The position numbers and the translations under genes were made by a program. From contig MPUH01000079.1 in assembly GCA_001970955.1 (NCBI GenBank), forward strand, positions 52,009 to 116,008: DNA of 64,000 nt, read 5' to 3'. The stretch comes from Stentor coeruleus (taxonomy: Eukaryota > Ciliophora > Heterotrichea > Heterotrichida > Stentoridae). Of this stretch, positions 50,136 to 60,798 are shown piece by piece. Within the stretch, counting starts at the first letter, position 1, and every line of letters begins with the position of its first letter. The notes under the pieces were generated by a model. The model saw nothing but the letters and a program-made list of their open reading frames with translations. It was not told where the DNA came from and did not search any database.

Positions 50136-52559
50136 TTAAAGTTTTCTATAGAATTTATCAAAATATTCTCTAATCTTCCACAACGAAGATGAGCTTTTTA
50201 ATGGTTTTTTCCTTTCCAAGCACCACAGTGTATAACACCCACCCAACGATTCAGTAATAACACATTTCGAATAATCATAAAATTCTATATTTTTAACCCA
50301 AGATACATACAATTTATAAACTTGAATAGCATTATAGCATATAAAATCATTCAACCCTAAGCTTTTAACAACTTCATATATATTAACAATTTTTATTGCT
50401 TTATCCGTTATATAAGCAATAAGTTTATTTTTAATAAACAAAGATTCTCTAATAATTCCCATATTCTCACAAGACAATATCCCAATAACACTTAAGGTAG
50501 AAATATTCCAAATCCTTATAGTTTTATCATTAGAACTAGTAATACAATATGAATTTTGATATATACACAAACCATTTATTTTTTCTGAATGAACAAACTC
50601 AGCAATTTGTCTTTTTTTCTCAATATTTCTAAGGAAAACAACATTTTCTAATGCGTAGCACATAAGAAGTTCATTATTATCAATATAAAAGCATTGTATT
50701 ATTCCTTCATCACAACCATAAACTTGTTGTAGTTTTTTATTATTCATATCCCATATGCACACATTTTTATCCCGGCTTGAGCTTACTAGATATTTATCAT
50801 TTCTTATAAGTAATAATCGGCTTATCTCATCTTTATGATATTTTAGCATAAATAATATACTTTCAGATAGTAAATCCCAAACATAAATATCCCCATTCAT
50901 ATCACTAGATACAAAAACCCCATTTTTACTAAATACTAAACATGTTACTGGAGATTCATGCATATTAAAATGAGACTTTTTTGCTATATGAACACTTTTC
51001 TCATCTCTATCATATGATTCATTATTTTCTTGTAAATCCTTTACATAAAAACCCCACATTTCAATAACCCCATTCATATAACCAATACAAAAAAAATTTT
51101 GACATATAGAAAAACCTAATGCACTTATCTGACCTGATTCTGTTTTTATAGCTTTTAAACATTTACATGTGTTTATTCTAAAAATCAATAAAGATGAGCA
51201 TGTTGACCCTACAAGTAAATATTTTTCATCATAAGAAATAATATAACATACTGGCTTTGACACTTTACATATAATTTTGAAACTTAGTGAAAACATTGAG
51301 AGGTCCCATATACATAATGAACTATCATGTGAATCTATATATTGACCTGAACATGATAATAGGTATTTTTTATTATTAGAAATTAATATACAATTGATTT
51401 TATCAGAATGCCCAAGAATTATAGAAAGTTCAGTAAAAGATGGTAGATCGCAAAGGATTATTTTATAATCACTATCCCCATATACAATTTTTTTATTAGA
51501 GTCATATAATTCAAAAGTACTAATATTTGATCTTGTTGTGTATGTTTTTATATGATTTTGGGAGGATATGTCCCAAAGTTTAAAGGTTAAGTCTAAACCT
51601 CCTGTGAGGATTTGGCTATCGTTATGTATGAAAAGGCCTTTAATAATACTACCATTATGACCTTTGAATTCACAGATTTTAGATTTTTTAGCTAAATCCC
51701 ATAGAGTTACTATTTTGTTTGTAGAGGAAGATAGGAGTAAATTTGAATACTGTCCTAGTGTTATATGTAGTATTACTGATAAATCTGATGGGATATTCCA
51801 TTCTTCTTCATAAGATATTGTATCTAGCATTCTTATAACCCCATCAAAAGTGCTAACAACAAGATACTTTGAATTTTTCGTAAAAACCATAGAAGTAATC
51901 TTATCTCTGCTTATATGATAAGTAAACAAATAAGTTAAATCCGGAAAACTATATAAAAACACTGAAGAGTTTTCTGTCCCAACAGCCATATAAAGTTCAC
52001 AAACACTTAAAGCTAAAGCAGTAACTGCAGCATCATGATATATAGGTTGACTAAAAGGACATTTAGTCTTCATATTCAACAATCTTACACTATGATCACA
52101 AGATCCTGTTATAAGTAATTGATTATTAGTATTCAAAATCATACAAACTATTGAAGAGGAATGATAATCTAAATACACTCCATATTCCTCACCAAAAAAC
52201 TGCTCACGCTCTAACAAAGATTTTTCTGATATTCGAGTTTTTAATGATATAGAAAACTTTTCTGATTTATAGCATTCCAAGATATGATTTATCTTATTTA
52301 TAAGTTTTATTATGAGTTTTTTACTATGAAAATCTTTATATATTGTTTTATTCTGTGATGTGTTTTGATTTTTATATAATCTTGAGTTTAATAGTTTTAG
52401 TTTTTCTAATAGAATTCTTTTCTTAAGTTGCTTTATGTTTTCTTTAGACTGCTCGTGAAGGGTGTTAATGATGTTTTTAGAGTATTTTAAAACTAAGCGA
52501 CTTATTTCTTGAAGATTCTTCCGATTAGTTTTCTTGTTTTTTTTTAGGCCTCTAACCAT
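50136..52559 (-). CDS. WD40-repeat protein, 807 aa
   Basis: After a basic helical N-terminus of about 125 residues, the protein consists of about 14 WD40 repeats, enough for two seven-bladed propellers. Examples are CMILNTNNQLLITGSCDHSV, GHNGSIIKGLFIHNDSQILT, HMDESPVT-type openings and YLVSSSRDKNVCIWD, ending near residue 780. WD40 propellers serve as interaction platforms. No additional domain identifies a family, though double propellers of this size occur in ciliary (CFAP-type) and U3 snoRNP proteins. No intron. Divergent from the glutaredoxin side by 270 bp. Confidence 0.9.
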   Translation of the reverse strand: MVRGLKKNKKTNRKNLQEISRLVLKYSKNIINTLHEQSKENIKQLKKRILLEKLKLLNSRLYKNQNTSQNKTIYKDFHSKKLIIKLINKINHILECYKSEKFSISLKTRISEKSLLEREQFFGEEYGVYLDYHSSSIVCMILNTNNQLLITGSCDHSVRLLNMKTKCPFSQPIYHDAAVTALALSVCELYMAVGTENSSVFLYSFPDLTYLFTYHISRDKITSMVFTKNSKYLVVSTFDGVIRMLDTISYEEEWNIPSDLSVILHITLGQYSNLLLSSSTNKIVTLWDLAKKSKICEFKGHNGSIIKGLFIHNDSQILTGGLDLTFKLWDISSQNHIKTYTTRSNISTFELYDSNKKIVYGDSDYKIILCDLPSFTELSIILGHSDKINCILISNNKKYLLSCSGQYIDSHDSSLCIWDLSMFSLSFKIICKVSKPVCYIISYDEKYLLVGSTCSSLLIFRINTCKCLKAIKTESGQISALGFSICQNFFCIGYMNGVIEMWGFYVKDLQENNESYDRDEKSVHIAKKSHFNMHESPVTCLVFSKNGVFVSSDMNGDIYVWDLLSESILFMLKYHKDEISRLLLIRNDKYLVSSSRDKNVCIWDMNNKKLQQVYGCDEGIIQCFYIDNNELLMCYALENVVFLRNIEKKRQIAEFVHSEKINGLCIYQNSYCITSSNDKTIRIWNISTLSVIGILSCENMGIIRESLFIKNKLIAYITDKAIKIVNIYEVVKSLGLNDFICYNAIQVYKLYVSWVKNIEFYDYSKCVITESLGGCYTLWCLERKKPLKSSSSLWKIREYFDKFYRKL

Positions 52560-52827
52560 TTCTGTTATAAAATTTACTAATATCTAATTTCTGGTCATTC
52601 AAAATGACTCTAATCTAACTAAAAATTTCAGTTTTTACAATTTCTTTATAAGATTCAAATTAATAATCAAAATACACTATACCATATTCATTTACCAAAT
52701 ATTTATTCAAAAAACAAGGTACTAACATTAGTATTTCAAGCTTTTAAATAATAAAATCATAATACCAACAACAAATTATTATCAGATTTCTAGGAAAAAA
52801 AGACAATACATCACGTTTATTTATACG

Positions 52828-53184
52828 CTAACTAAGATTTTCTTTATTCAATTCTCCTCTTGCAAAACCGTCACTTACTTCTTTTGAGCTCCCATAGAAC
52901 TTGCCTTTTATAAACACAAAAGGAGGATTGGTACTTGATGTGATTTTTTGAAGTATTGTCAAAAGATGAGGACCTTCACTCATATTATCCACTTCAAAAT
53001 ACTCAAATGTTACATTGTTCTGTCGAAAAATATTTTTAACTTTCTGAGAGTCTTCACAATCAGATTTTGAATACACAAGCACTTTGTATTCTTCGAATTG
53101 GCTTTTAATTATATCAATAAGAGGTTCGTTTATGCTTGTCCTTATTTCTTCGTTTTTATCAAATGCAGAGCATTGGCATCCCAT
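52828..53184 (-). CDS. N-myristoylated monothiol glutaredoxin-like protein, 118 aa
   Basis: It begins MGCQCSAFDKNEE: Gly2, Cys3 and Cys5 with Ser6 give a dual-acylation signal. Residues 25-112 form a glutaredoxin fold (VLVYSKSDCEDSQKVKNIF, STNPPFVFIKGKFYGSSKEV). The active-site CPYC is CEDS, a single Cys, so any activity would be monothiol glutathione-dependent. The cis-Pro (NPP) is kept; the GG of the GSH site is GSS. A membrane-tethered glutaredoxin is unusual and may sense redox state at the plasma or ciliary membrane (inference). Confidence 0.85.
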   Translation of the reverse strand: MGCQCSAFDKNEEIRTSINEPLIDIIKSQFEEYKVLVYSKSDCEDSQKVKNIFRQNNVTFEYFEVDNMSEGPHLLTILQKITSSTNPPFVFIKGKFYGSSKEVSDGFARGELNKENLS

Positions 53185-53295
53185 TTTTTATAACAAAAAT
53201 TTAGTTTATATATTAGAGTAAAACATTTCCGAATCTAAAACAACTTCTAAATTCTTATAATAAAATCTTTGCCTCAATCCTGAAAAAATTGTACA

Positions 53296-54815
53296 CTACT
53301 TATAACCATTAATTGGAGAAAAATTATTAAAATTCTGACCAACAGGCTTAGCAACTGTACTTTTAAGCTCTTCTTTTTTCTTAATCCTATATTTGCTATT
53401 AATACTATAAATATCAGGCAAAACTTCAGATACTTGAATCCCAGGATCTTTTTTAACAGAAATATGCCCTCTACTACTAACTATCGGGTTTGCAAAATTT
53501 GTTTTAACAATATTATCTGTTGAATTCTCATGAACCAAAGACAAATTTCTAGAGTTTTCGGGACTCGGGCCAGTAAGTTTCATAATTGACCTACGCCCAG
53601 TTTTGATTTCTAAATCTTTTTGCATATTTTTGTTGCTTTTTTTCCTTGAAAATCTCTCATCTCTTCTGCTGATTTCTGGAAGAAAATATTGTTTTTCATT
53701 AGCCCTAAAGCTAGCTGGGGAACTTTTTTTAAATTTTAAAGTCTCATCGCTGTGTTTATTTTTCATTATATGATTCGGAGATTTTTTTCTACTATAATAC
53801 CTTAGATAAGATGGGGGTTCTGGGGTATGAGTAGGTGTTAGAAATATCTTTGATTTAATTTTTTTAGGTAAGGCTCCAGGGGTTATATTAAATTCTTTTT
53901 CAAAATCATATTTGAATGAATAATCGAAAATCGTATGTAAAAGCAATTCAGAAATTGTTGATCTTTTAGAAGCTTCAAGTTCAAGGCAGGATTTAAGGAA
54001 ATCTAACATGGATGGGCTTAGGTATTTGAATTTACTCTCAAGGGATCTTTGAGAACTTCTTGGGACCTTTGCTGATTAAAACATACCTCAAAGTTTTGGA
54101 AATAACTGTTGCAGTTGAATTCTTTTGTTAGGCTTTCTGTTAGGTTGCCACAAAGTTTAGTGATTTTACTTAGGGTGTCTACATCATTTATGCCGGGAAA
54201 CAAAGGCTTTCCGGTTATAAGCTCAGCAAAAAGGCATCCTACAGACCAAACATCAACAGGATAATAATAATTTTTCCCTCCAACAAGAAGTTCTGGTGCC
54301 CTATACCATCTAGTTGAAACGTATTCAGTAAGTTTTTGATTAGGTTTACATATACGAGCAAATCCAAAATCACAAAGTTTCAATATACCTTTTGCTGATA
54401 ATAATAAATTCTCCGGCTTTATATCTCTATGTATAATATTAATAGAATGACAATAGTTTAAAGATAATAACAACTGATACAAAATCTTTTTTATTTCAAG
54501 GAAGTCAATTTGCCCTGGAGAGTTTTGAATTCGTTCTAATACTGTAGATTCAACATACTCAAAGATGAGGTAATTTTTATTTTTACTATGGATGACTTCA
54601 AGGAGGTTTACTATATTAGGATGTTTAAGCATTTTAAGAAGTCGGATTTCGCGATTGACAGTTTTGCTAATTGAAATAACGTCTATATGAGTTTTGAATT
54701 TCTTTATAGCTACATAGCCTCCAGTTTCTTTGTTAACAGCTTTGAGGACTTTTCCGTAAGTTCTATGTAGAAATTACCCTTCACCAATTAGATAAAGTAT
54801 CTCATATTTTTCCAT
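53296..54815 (-). CDS. CDKL-type protein kinase (2 introns), 494 aa
   Basis: Exons 54815-54778, 54762-54087 and 54066-53296. The first intron is a 15-mer inside the Gly-loop (GEG/TYGKV). The second has to be 20 nt (GTATGTTTTAATCAGCAAAG); using it gives YFQNFEVPRSSQRSLESKF, which matches the CDKL pattern YF-x-lP-x-LExKF, and all lengths become multiples of three (495 codons). Catalytic motifs: VAIKK, HRDIKPENLLL, DFGFA, TEYVSTRWYRAPELL (TxY activation loop) and DVWSVGCLFAEL. CDKL kinases regulate ciliary length and microtubules. A 190-residue Ser/Lys-rich tail follows. A cyclin-like gene starts 850 bp upstream in the same orientation with a 52-bp gap. Confidence 0.92.
54067..54086 (-). other. 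Atypical 20-nt intron
   Basis: GTATGTTTTAATCAGCAAAG. The first 15 bases have donor, A10 and CAG like a canonical intron, but that splice leaves the kinase out of frame. The AG five bases further restores the CDKL signature. A one- or two-base sequencing error is the alternative. Confidence 0.65.
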
Positions 54816-54867
54816 TATATATTAGAATGTTAATAGCCTAATTCTAATTGAGTTCAAACCCTAAATT

Positions 54868-55665
54868 TTACACGAAACTTAAATTTGCGACTAAAAATGG
54901 AATTTCTGGCATTTCCATAAGCTCAGGCAGCATACTAAACACTGGGTGTAAAAAAGGTTCATCCTCATTATCTTGGTTTTCCATCTGACTCGGTAAAGGT
55001 ATCACCGACCAAAATGGTTTTCTATACACACTAGCTGGAGAATTTTCCAATATAGAGTCAACATATAAGTTGTATTCTAAAAACTTCGTGTCAAAAGGAA
55101 CTTTCGTCAAAATTTCATAATTTCTATTCAGTTCCTTAAGCGATACTGCTAAATTGTTACTGTTTTTAAACATCCAAGCATTATAAAAACCAAAAAAACT
55201 TGGAATTTTCGCATTCAGATACAAACTTATACATTCTAAATCTGATAAAAAAAAGTTTTTTGAACCCATCGCCAGAACATAAAACATAAGAAAAATGTTA
55301 TTTGGACTTTCTGGCCATATAAACCTATTCAAATATATACTAAATACTGTCAATTCAATCTCAGAAAGCATCATTTCGTTTGATATATCGCATAGGATTT
55401 TTTCTAATGGATAATGTTTAAAGTCTCTTGAAAGATGGGCAAAAGCAAGAATACGTTTGATTATAATCTCGCATCTGTTTGTGAAAATGTACTGAGAATG
55501 CATTTTTTGATAGTTTTCTATGAGAATTTCATTTGAAATTTTTTCACTAAAATCTGAAGATAAAGGCAAATAGTAAAAGCTTTTTCTTGGAATTGGGGTG
55601 TAAATTGTAAAACTGTTCCCGTTTTGTTCACTTAAGGTTGAGGATAGTTTAACTTCGCAATTCAT
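54868..55665 (-). CDS. Cyclin-like protein, 265 aa
   Basis: Residues about 65-210 follow a cyclin-fold pattern: MLSEIELTVFSIYLNRFI, then NNIFLMFYVLAMGSKNFF and, after a helix, LKELNRNYEILTKVPFDTKFLEYNLYVDSIL, which resembles the ELNxLExxFLxxxxF...Y helix of cyclin boxes. The match is by pattern only and no MRAIL or LxCxE motif is evident. Its stop codon lies 52 bp upstream of the CDKL kinase start and both run on the minus strand, so a functional pairing is tempting, but CDKL kinases are not generally known to need cyclins. Confidence 0.55.
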   Translation of the reverse strand: MNCEVKLSSTLSEQNGNSFTIYTPIPRKSFYYLPLSSDFSEKISNEILIENYQKMHSQYIFTNRCEIIIKRILAFAHLSRDFKHYPLEKILCDISNEMMLSEIELTVFSIYLNRFIWPESPNNIFLMFYVLAMGSKNFFLSDLECISLYLNAKIPSFFGFYNAWMFKNSNNLAVSLKELNRNYEILTKVPFDTKFLEYNLYVDSILENSPASVYRKPFWSVIPLPSQMENQDNEDEPFLHPVFSMLPELMEMPEIPFLVANLSFV

Positions 55666-58600
55666 AAGTTTATTAAAAAATGATTAATGAGAGGCTTTTG
55701 AGGATTATATGATAAGTTGATTGAAATAAGTGTGATAAGTTGATTATTATAATTTAATTGATGATGATTGGTTTTGGCAGATTAGATAAGAACTGTGAAA
55801 ATCTTCTTTGAATTGATTAGCTTTTTATGAGTGCGGTTACCAGAGTTTGTAATAAAAAAATTAAAGCATAATTGATTAATGTGAATATTGATGTAAGGTG
55901 TTTTTTTAACATTTTAGCATATGTGAAGAATTGGATTTCAGTATTTTTTGTTGATTATATTGAATTTTGTGATAAAATCAGATATTTTTTTTTGTGAAAT
56001 GAAGATAGTTATTTAGTGTTATAAGGATAATTTATAAGATGTTGATGTGGATTATATGATATTTTTTTGAGTTTTTTATAGTGTTGGAATCATTAGAAAG
56101 CATGAAATATGATAAGGTTTTTAGGATGAATTTTTGTATGGATTGAAGAAGGTGGAAACTATGATTTTTGCAGGAATTGACAGCTTTTTAGCATTTAGAG
56201 ATTTATTACTTTGTAGGGTTTTTGATAAAATTAGGATGTTTTTTTTGATAATTTTATAATAGTTGTATTGTCATTTTGAATAATAGGCTTGAGTGATTAT
56301 TTTGATGCTAAGGATTATGTATATTTATTTTAAGGTCTATTGATTTGAATATTAAGTATTTTTCTTGATCCAGATGATGAAAAAGTTCTATGATGCTCAA
56401 AGTCTGCTTATATTATATTTTTACCCTTATCAGGAGCCATCATACAAATCTTTTCATATTGCAAAACTAGTAATATTTTATTTATACTTAAGAAGAATTA
56501 TATGAATTATTACTTAAGAAATTTATTTTTAGGAGGAATCATATAAACTATTTGTATGCTTTACTATTCTTATTTAGATAAATTGTATGTTTTTAACCAA
56601 AATGGTTTATTTTAAATTTTACATAGCATAATATTGAATCATCGCTTCAAATACACGTTTACTATTGATTCAATTTACAGTACTTACCCCAATCTTTATA
56701 ACTCACAAGATTACTATCAAAAACTTATATTTTTCAGATAAATGGGAAAAAAAGTAAAATAAATTCAGTAATCCTACCATCTACAGGCTAAAATACATAA
56801 ATTCTAGCGATTATTTAATCTTTTCAAATTTCTATACATTCACATCATTTCTAATTACTCTCATACATATTATATACAATAGTTTTCTTCTAAAAAAAAC
56901 ATAATTTTTTTGATCAGTATTTACATAAAACCCTTACCTAATACATTTCTTTTAATATTCTATCTTAAAATCCAATCTATACTTATCAATTAATCATACC
57001 AAAAATATATTTAGCATCAAAACTAGTATCCTAAAACATCTTTAAAACTTAAAATATAGTATTTTAAGACTTTAAACAAAACAAACTATATACATTTTTG
57101 GCTGTCTTTATAAGTTTAATTTGAATATAAAATTTTAATACTTTAAGTATAGTATATCTAATAATTTTAAGTTTCTAATTTGTTTATAAGATAAAATAAT
57201 CAGAAAACCATTATTTAATTCTTGTTAGACTCTTGATGATATTTGAAGAAGTTGATTTTTTTTAAGAATTAAGAATCGTCAAACTATCACTACTATAAAA
57301 ATATTATATTTGAAGTATAGTTGTAAAAGTTATAATGCCTTATGGTTTTACTCACAAAGTCTGTAAAGCCCGTAGTTATAAAGACAAAAGGAAAATGCTA
57401 TTACCAAAAGTAATAAATCCTAATAGCATAGCATAATTAACTCACTAGGAATAACCAAATGTTTGCATAAAAGCACCCTATCTAAAAAAAATTAAGTGTT
57501 AAAATTTTCTTAAGGGAAAAAAAAATTCTCTATAAAACTCCACTAATACCTTAAAAAACTACAGAATCATCCCCGATATAAATAGCCTATACCTTTAATT
57601 CAACTTTTTTTTATCTATAACCAATCCACATAATTTTCCTGTAATTCAATATAACTTCATATAATAATAAACTCTCCAGCATACATTTACCAAATCTTAA
57701 ACCCAACTTCTAACATCAAAACAATAACAATCATCTAAACTTTCATAAATAATTACCTAAAATTATCTTCCTTTTAAATAACCCTTCTTCATATAATTTT
57801 CAACATAAACTCTAATAAATATCATAATACCCATAACAACTTTTAAAATAAACCTAAAAACTTATAATAAATGTCTTAAATCCTATAAGATTTCCTCTTC
57901 TTATAAAACCAACCCTTGATATTCCTCTAAAAAAAAACTTAGATTCAATACACACCCTTATGTATCTCTTTTTCCAATACTTGACCTGACAAATTTTCCC
58001 TTATAAAAATCATAATTTGAAAAGGGTCTAAAAATTATGATTTTTTTTGTATAGTTCGAGATTTTATATTAAAGTTTTGATTAAAAACATCACAAAATGT
58101 TTCTGAGGCTTATCGGCAACTTTTGTGAAATTTATACTTGAATTTTTGTATCTTTTCATATGGACCACAACTATAAAGTTGGTTTGCCCGTAAAGCATTT
58201 GAATAAATAGACGCAAACTTTACTATGAGACAAGGATTTTGTGTATCTGGTGGAGAGGTGTGATTTAATGATGAAATAGATGAAAATTTTATTGTTTGTT
58301 GATGGCTTTGGAAATTTTTAAGATTCTGAGATTTTAGGTTTGTTTGTAAGCTTGGGTTTTTTTTTTTAAGGGTTTGATTTTGAATTGAAGACACATGCAA
58401 TCATCAAATAAACATATTCTTAACACTCAGCGAAGAAATTTCGCCTTGGCTTATCATAAACTTCCTGAGTTTATGACAGCTTGCAATTCAGCTTCAAAAC
58501 ACTTTTCCTAAGAAAAATAATTTAAAGAGCCTTAAAGACTCTTCAAATCTCAATTATTATTATTTTTCAAGTTTATAACAAACCGTTATAGCAATCTATC

Positions 58601-58668
58601 ACTAATATGAACTCTTCAAGATAATAGCTTAGTTTGTGGTTAATTAGACAATGTATAACCATTAATAA
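55666..58668. other. 3-kb spacer, the longest in the window
   Basis: G/T-rich to about 56380, then AT-rich with C-rich stretches (56400-57960), G/T-rich at 58230-58390 and C-rich up to the citrate synthase start. No gene is convincing. A minus-strand ORF at 58110-58400 (listed) and a hairpin at 58454-58474 (CATAAACT/AGTTTATG with a 5-nt loop) are the only structures noticed. Confidence 0.5.
58110..58400 (-). CDS. Doubtful ORF, 96 aa
   Basis: ATG 58400 to a TAA at 58110. The first 58 codons are Ser/Gln/Asn/Lys-rich and derive from a G/T-rich tract read in reverse, which can produce open frames by chance. The last 40 (CLIVKFASIYSNALRANQLY...) look more protein-like. A small gene with an intron, or a non-coding RNA, is possible. 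Confidence 0.3.
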   Translation of the reverse strand: MHVSSIQNQTLKKKNPSLQTNLKSQNLKNFQSHQQTIKFSSISSLNHTSPPDTQNPCLIVKFASIYSNALRANQLYSCGPYEKIQKFKYKFHKSCR

Positions 58669-60078
58669 ATGTCAGAAGGAATTAAAGTAGGAGATGCAGT
58701 CATCACCCTTCCAGATGGAACAACAGCAAGTTTTCCACTATTAAAAGGCACTGAAGGTCCTGCGGTTATTGATATCAGGGCACTCTATCAGAAACTTGGT
58801 GTTTTTACCTTAGACCCAGGATTCACATCTACATCCAGTTGTGTATCTTCTATCACTTATATCGATGGAGACCAAGGGGAACTTTGGTACAGAGGTTACA
58901 GAATCCAAGACTTAGCTAACTCATGTAGTTTCTTAGAAGTATGCTACCTACTTATGTATGGAGAGCTCCCAACAGGTGAGCAACTTGATCATTTTGAATC
59001 AGCAGTTAAATCCGAAATGTGTATTCATGAAAAACTCATTGAATTTTATAGGAGCTTTCAACAAGGAGCACATCCTATGGCAATCATGGTAGGTGTTGTT
59101 GGAGCATTATCAGCATTTTTAGATGAAAAAAAAAATTATGATGATCCAGTTGAAAGAGAAAAAGCAAGTATAAAACTTGTAGCTAAATTCCCAATGCTCG
59201 CTGCAATTGCTTATCGTACAGCATATGGCTTACCAGTTGTATATCCCAAACGTAAATTCTCTTACATAAAGAATTTCTTATACATGATGTTTCATGATCC
59301 AATGAATGAAGACTTCGATGTAGATCCAGTTATAGTTGAAGCAATGGAAAAAATTTTCATTTTACATGCTGATCATGAACAAAATGCAAGTACATCAACA
59401 GTACGTATTGCTGGTAGTTCATTAGCAAATCCTTTTGCTTGTATAGCTGCAGGTATAGCATCTTTATGGGGACCAATGCATGGTGGTGCAAATGAAGCTG
59501 TGTTAAACATGCTAGATGAAGTTAAAAAAAGAGGAGCTGTTGATGAGTATCTTACAAGAGCAAAAGATAAAAATGATTCAGTTAGACTGATGGGATTCGG
59601 ACATCGTGTATACAAGAATTTCGACCCTCGTAGTGTAATTATGGGAGAAATCGCTCATCGTGTATTAGAAACTTTAAACAGTCACGAATTAGAATTGTTT
59701 CAATTAGCTATTGAGATGGAGAAAAAAGCTTTGGCTGATGAGTATTTTATTAAAAGGAAACTTTATCCTAATGTTGATTTTTATTCAGGAGTTGTTTTAG
59801 AAGCTATTGGGATTCCTAGAGATATGTTTACTGTTATTTTTGCGTTATCGAGGACTATTGGTTGGATTTCTCAGTGGAGTGAAATGATGGCTGACCCTGT
59901 TAAAAAAATCGGCAGGCCAAGGCAACTTTATGTTGGTGAAAAATGTAGGCAGATACCTCATGCTAGAGATAGATTGTCTAGGACTATATCCCCAGCACTA
60001 ACTCAAAGGACTAGGAATGTTTGGTCGCCTGTTAAGAAAAGTATTCATCATCACGTGCATAAGCTACATGTAGTTTAG
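58669..60078 (+). CDS. Citrate synthase, bacterial/peroxisomal type, 469 aa
   Basis: Condenses acetyl-CoA with oxaloacetate. The sequence has GltA/plant-peroxisome-type signatures: LWYRGYRIQDLA, FILHADHEQNASTSTVR, GPMHGGANEAVL (catalytic His, about residue 270), GFGHRVYKNFDPR (second His, about 311) and VDFYSG (catalytic Asp, about 368). This is the GltA type (hexameric in bacteria), not the standard mitochondrial eukaryotic enzyme. The N-terminus (MSEGIKVGDAVITLPDG) matches the GltA N-domain and has no mitochondrial presequence. The C-terminus has a His/Lys-rich extension ending HKLHVV with no SKL-type peroxisome signal. Location is therefore open. No intron. Confidence 0.97.
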   Translation: MSEGIKVGDAVITLPDGTTASFPLLKGTEGPAVIDIRALYQKLGVFTLDPGFTSTSSCVSSITYIDGDQGELWYRGYRIQDLANSCSFLEVCYLLMYGELPTGEQLDHFESAVKSEMCIHEKLIEFYRSFQQGAHPMAIMVGVVGALSAFLDEKKNYDDPVEREKASIKLVAKFPMLAAIAYRTAYGLPVVYPKRKFSYIKNFLYMMFHDPMNEDFDVDPVIVEAMEKIFILHADHEQNASTSTVRIAGSSLANPFACIAAGIASLWGPMHGGANEAVLNMLDEVKKRGAVDEYLTRAKDKNDSVRLMGFGHRVYKNFDPRSVIMGEIAHRVLETLNSHELELFQLAIEMEKKALADEYFIKRKLYPNVDFYSGVVLEAIGIPRDMFTVIFALSRTIGWISQWSEMMADPVKKIGRPRQLYVGEKCRQIPHARDRLSRTISPALTQRTRNVWSPVKKSIHHHVHKLHVV

Positions 60079-60798
60079 TTAGATGATATTAAGATTTAAG
60101 GTTTTATTTCAGTTTATTATGTTTATCTTTTTTTTTTTTTCATGTGGTTTATATGAAGTTTTAGTTTATTTTATGTTGTTAAAAAATAATTTCCTCACAG
60201 TATATTCAAATCGCATAAATATTCTTTAAATCCTTTTTTCTTACACAATTTTATAGAAACTGCTGAAAATAACCTTTCCTTATATTTGAATTTCATATTA
60301 TCGTAAAAATTATTACTTATCAACTCAATATAAACATAATATCCAAAATATACCCAAATCCCTAACACAACTTCACTAATAAAAACACAAAAATACCAGG
60401 ATCTCTTAAACCCTAAACCCTTAATAATATTTTACATCCTAAAAACCATCAACTATAAAAAATCTTATAAAATTATTACACTCTACATTGCCCCAAATAA
60501 AACCCAACAACTCCAGCCGCATATCTTTTCATCTGACACTATATGAAAATTCTCTCAAACAAAATCCTTAAATCCTATCTTTCAATCATCATCCTTACAA
60601 ATTCTCTCACAAATTTTAATATCCCCTAATCTCCAACCAGCATTTCCAACTTTCAAATTCACCTTCAACAAAAATATTATATTTTCTACCCTATAAAAAT
60701 AACCAAACACACCTTTATCAGTTACCAAATATCATATTGCTGCCTTACTGTAATCACCCAGTTATATTTCGATATGGTTAAAAGTTGTGGATTAGTAA
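60079..60798. other. Spacer upstream of the SNF1-like kinase
   Basis: C/A/T-rich and very G-poor from about 60180, the typical upstream flank of a + gene. No open frame. Contains a single CCCTAACAC at about 60356. Confidence 0.6.

Noticed and set aside
58454-58474. Perfect 8-bp hairpin as a terminator or ncRNA
   Set aside because: A single short hairpin is expected by chance in AT-rich DNA, and intrinsic terminators are not used by eukaryotic Pol II genes.
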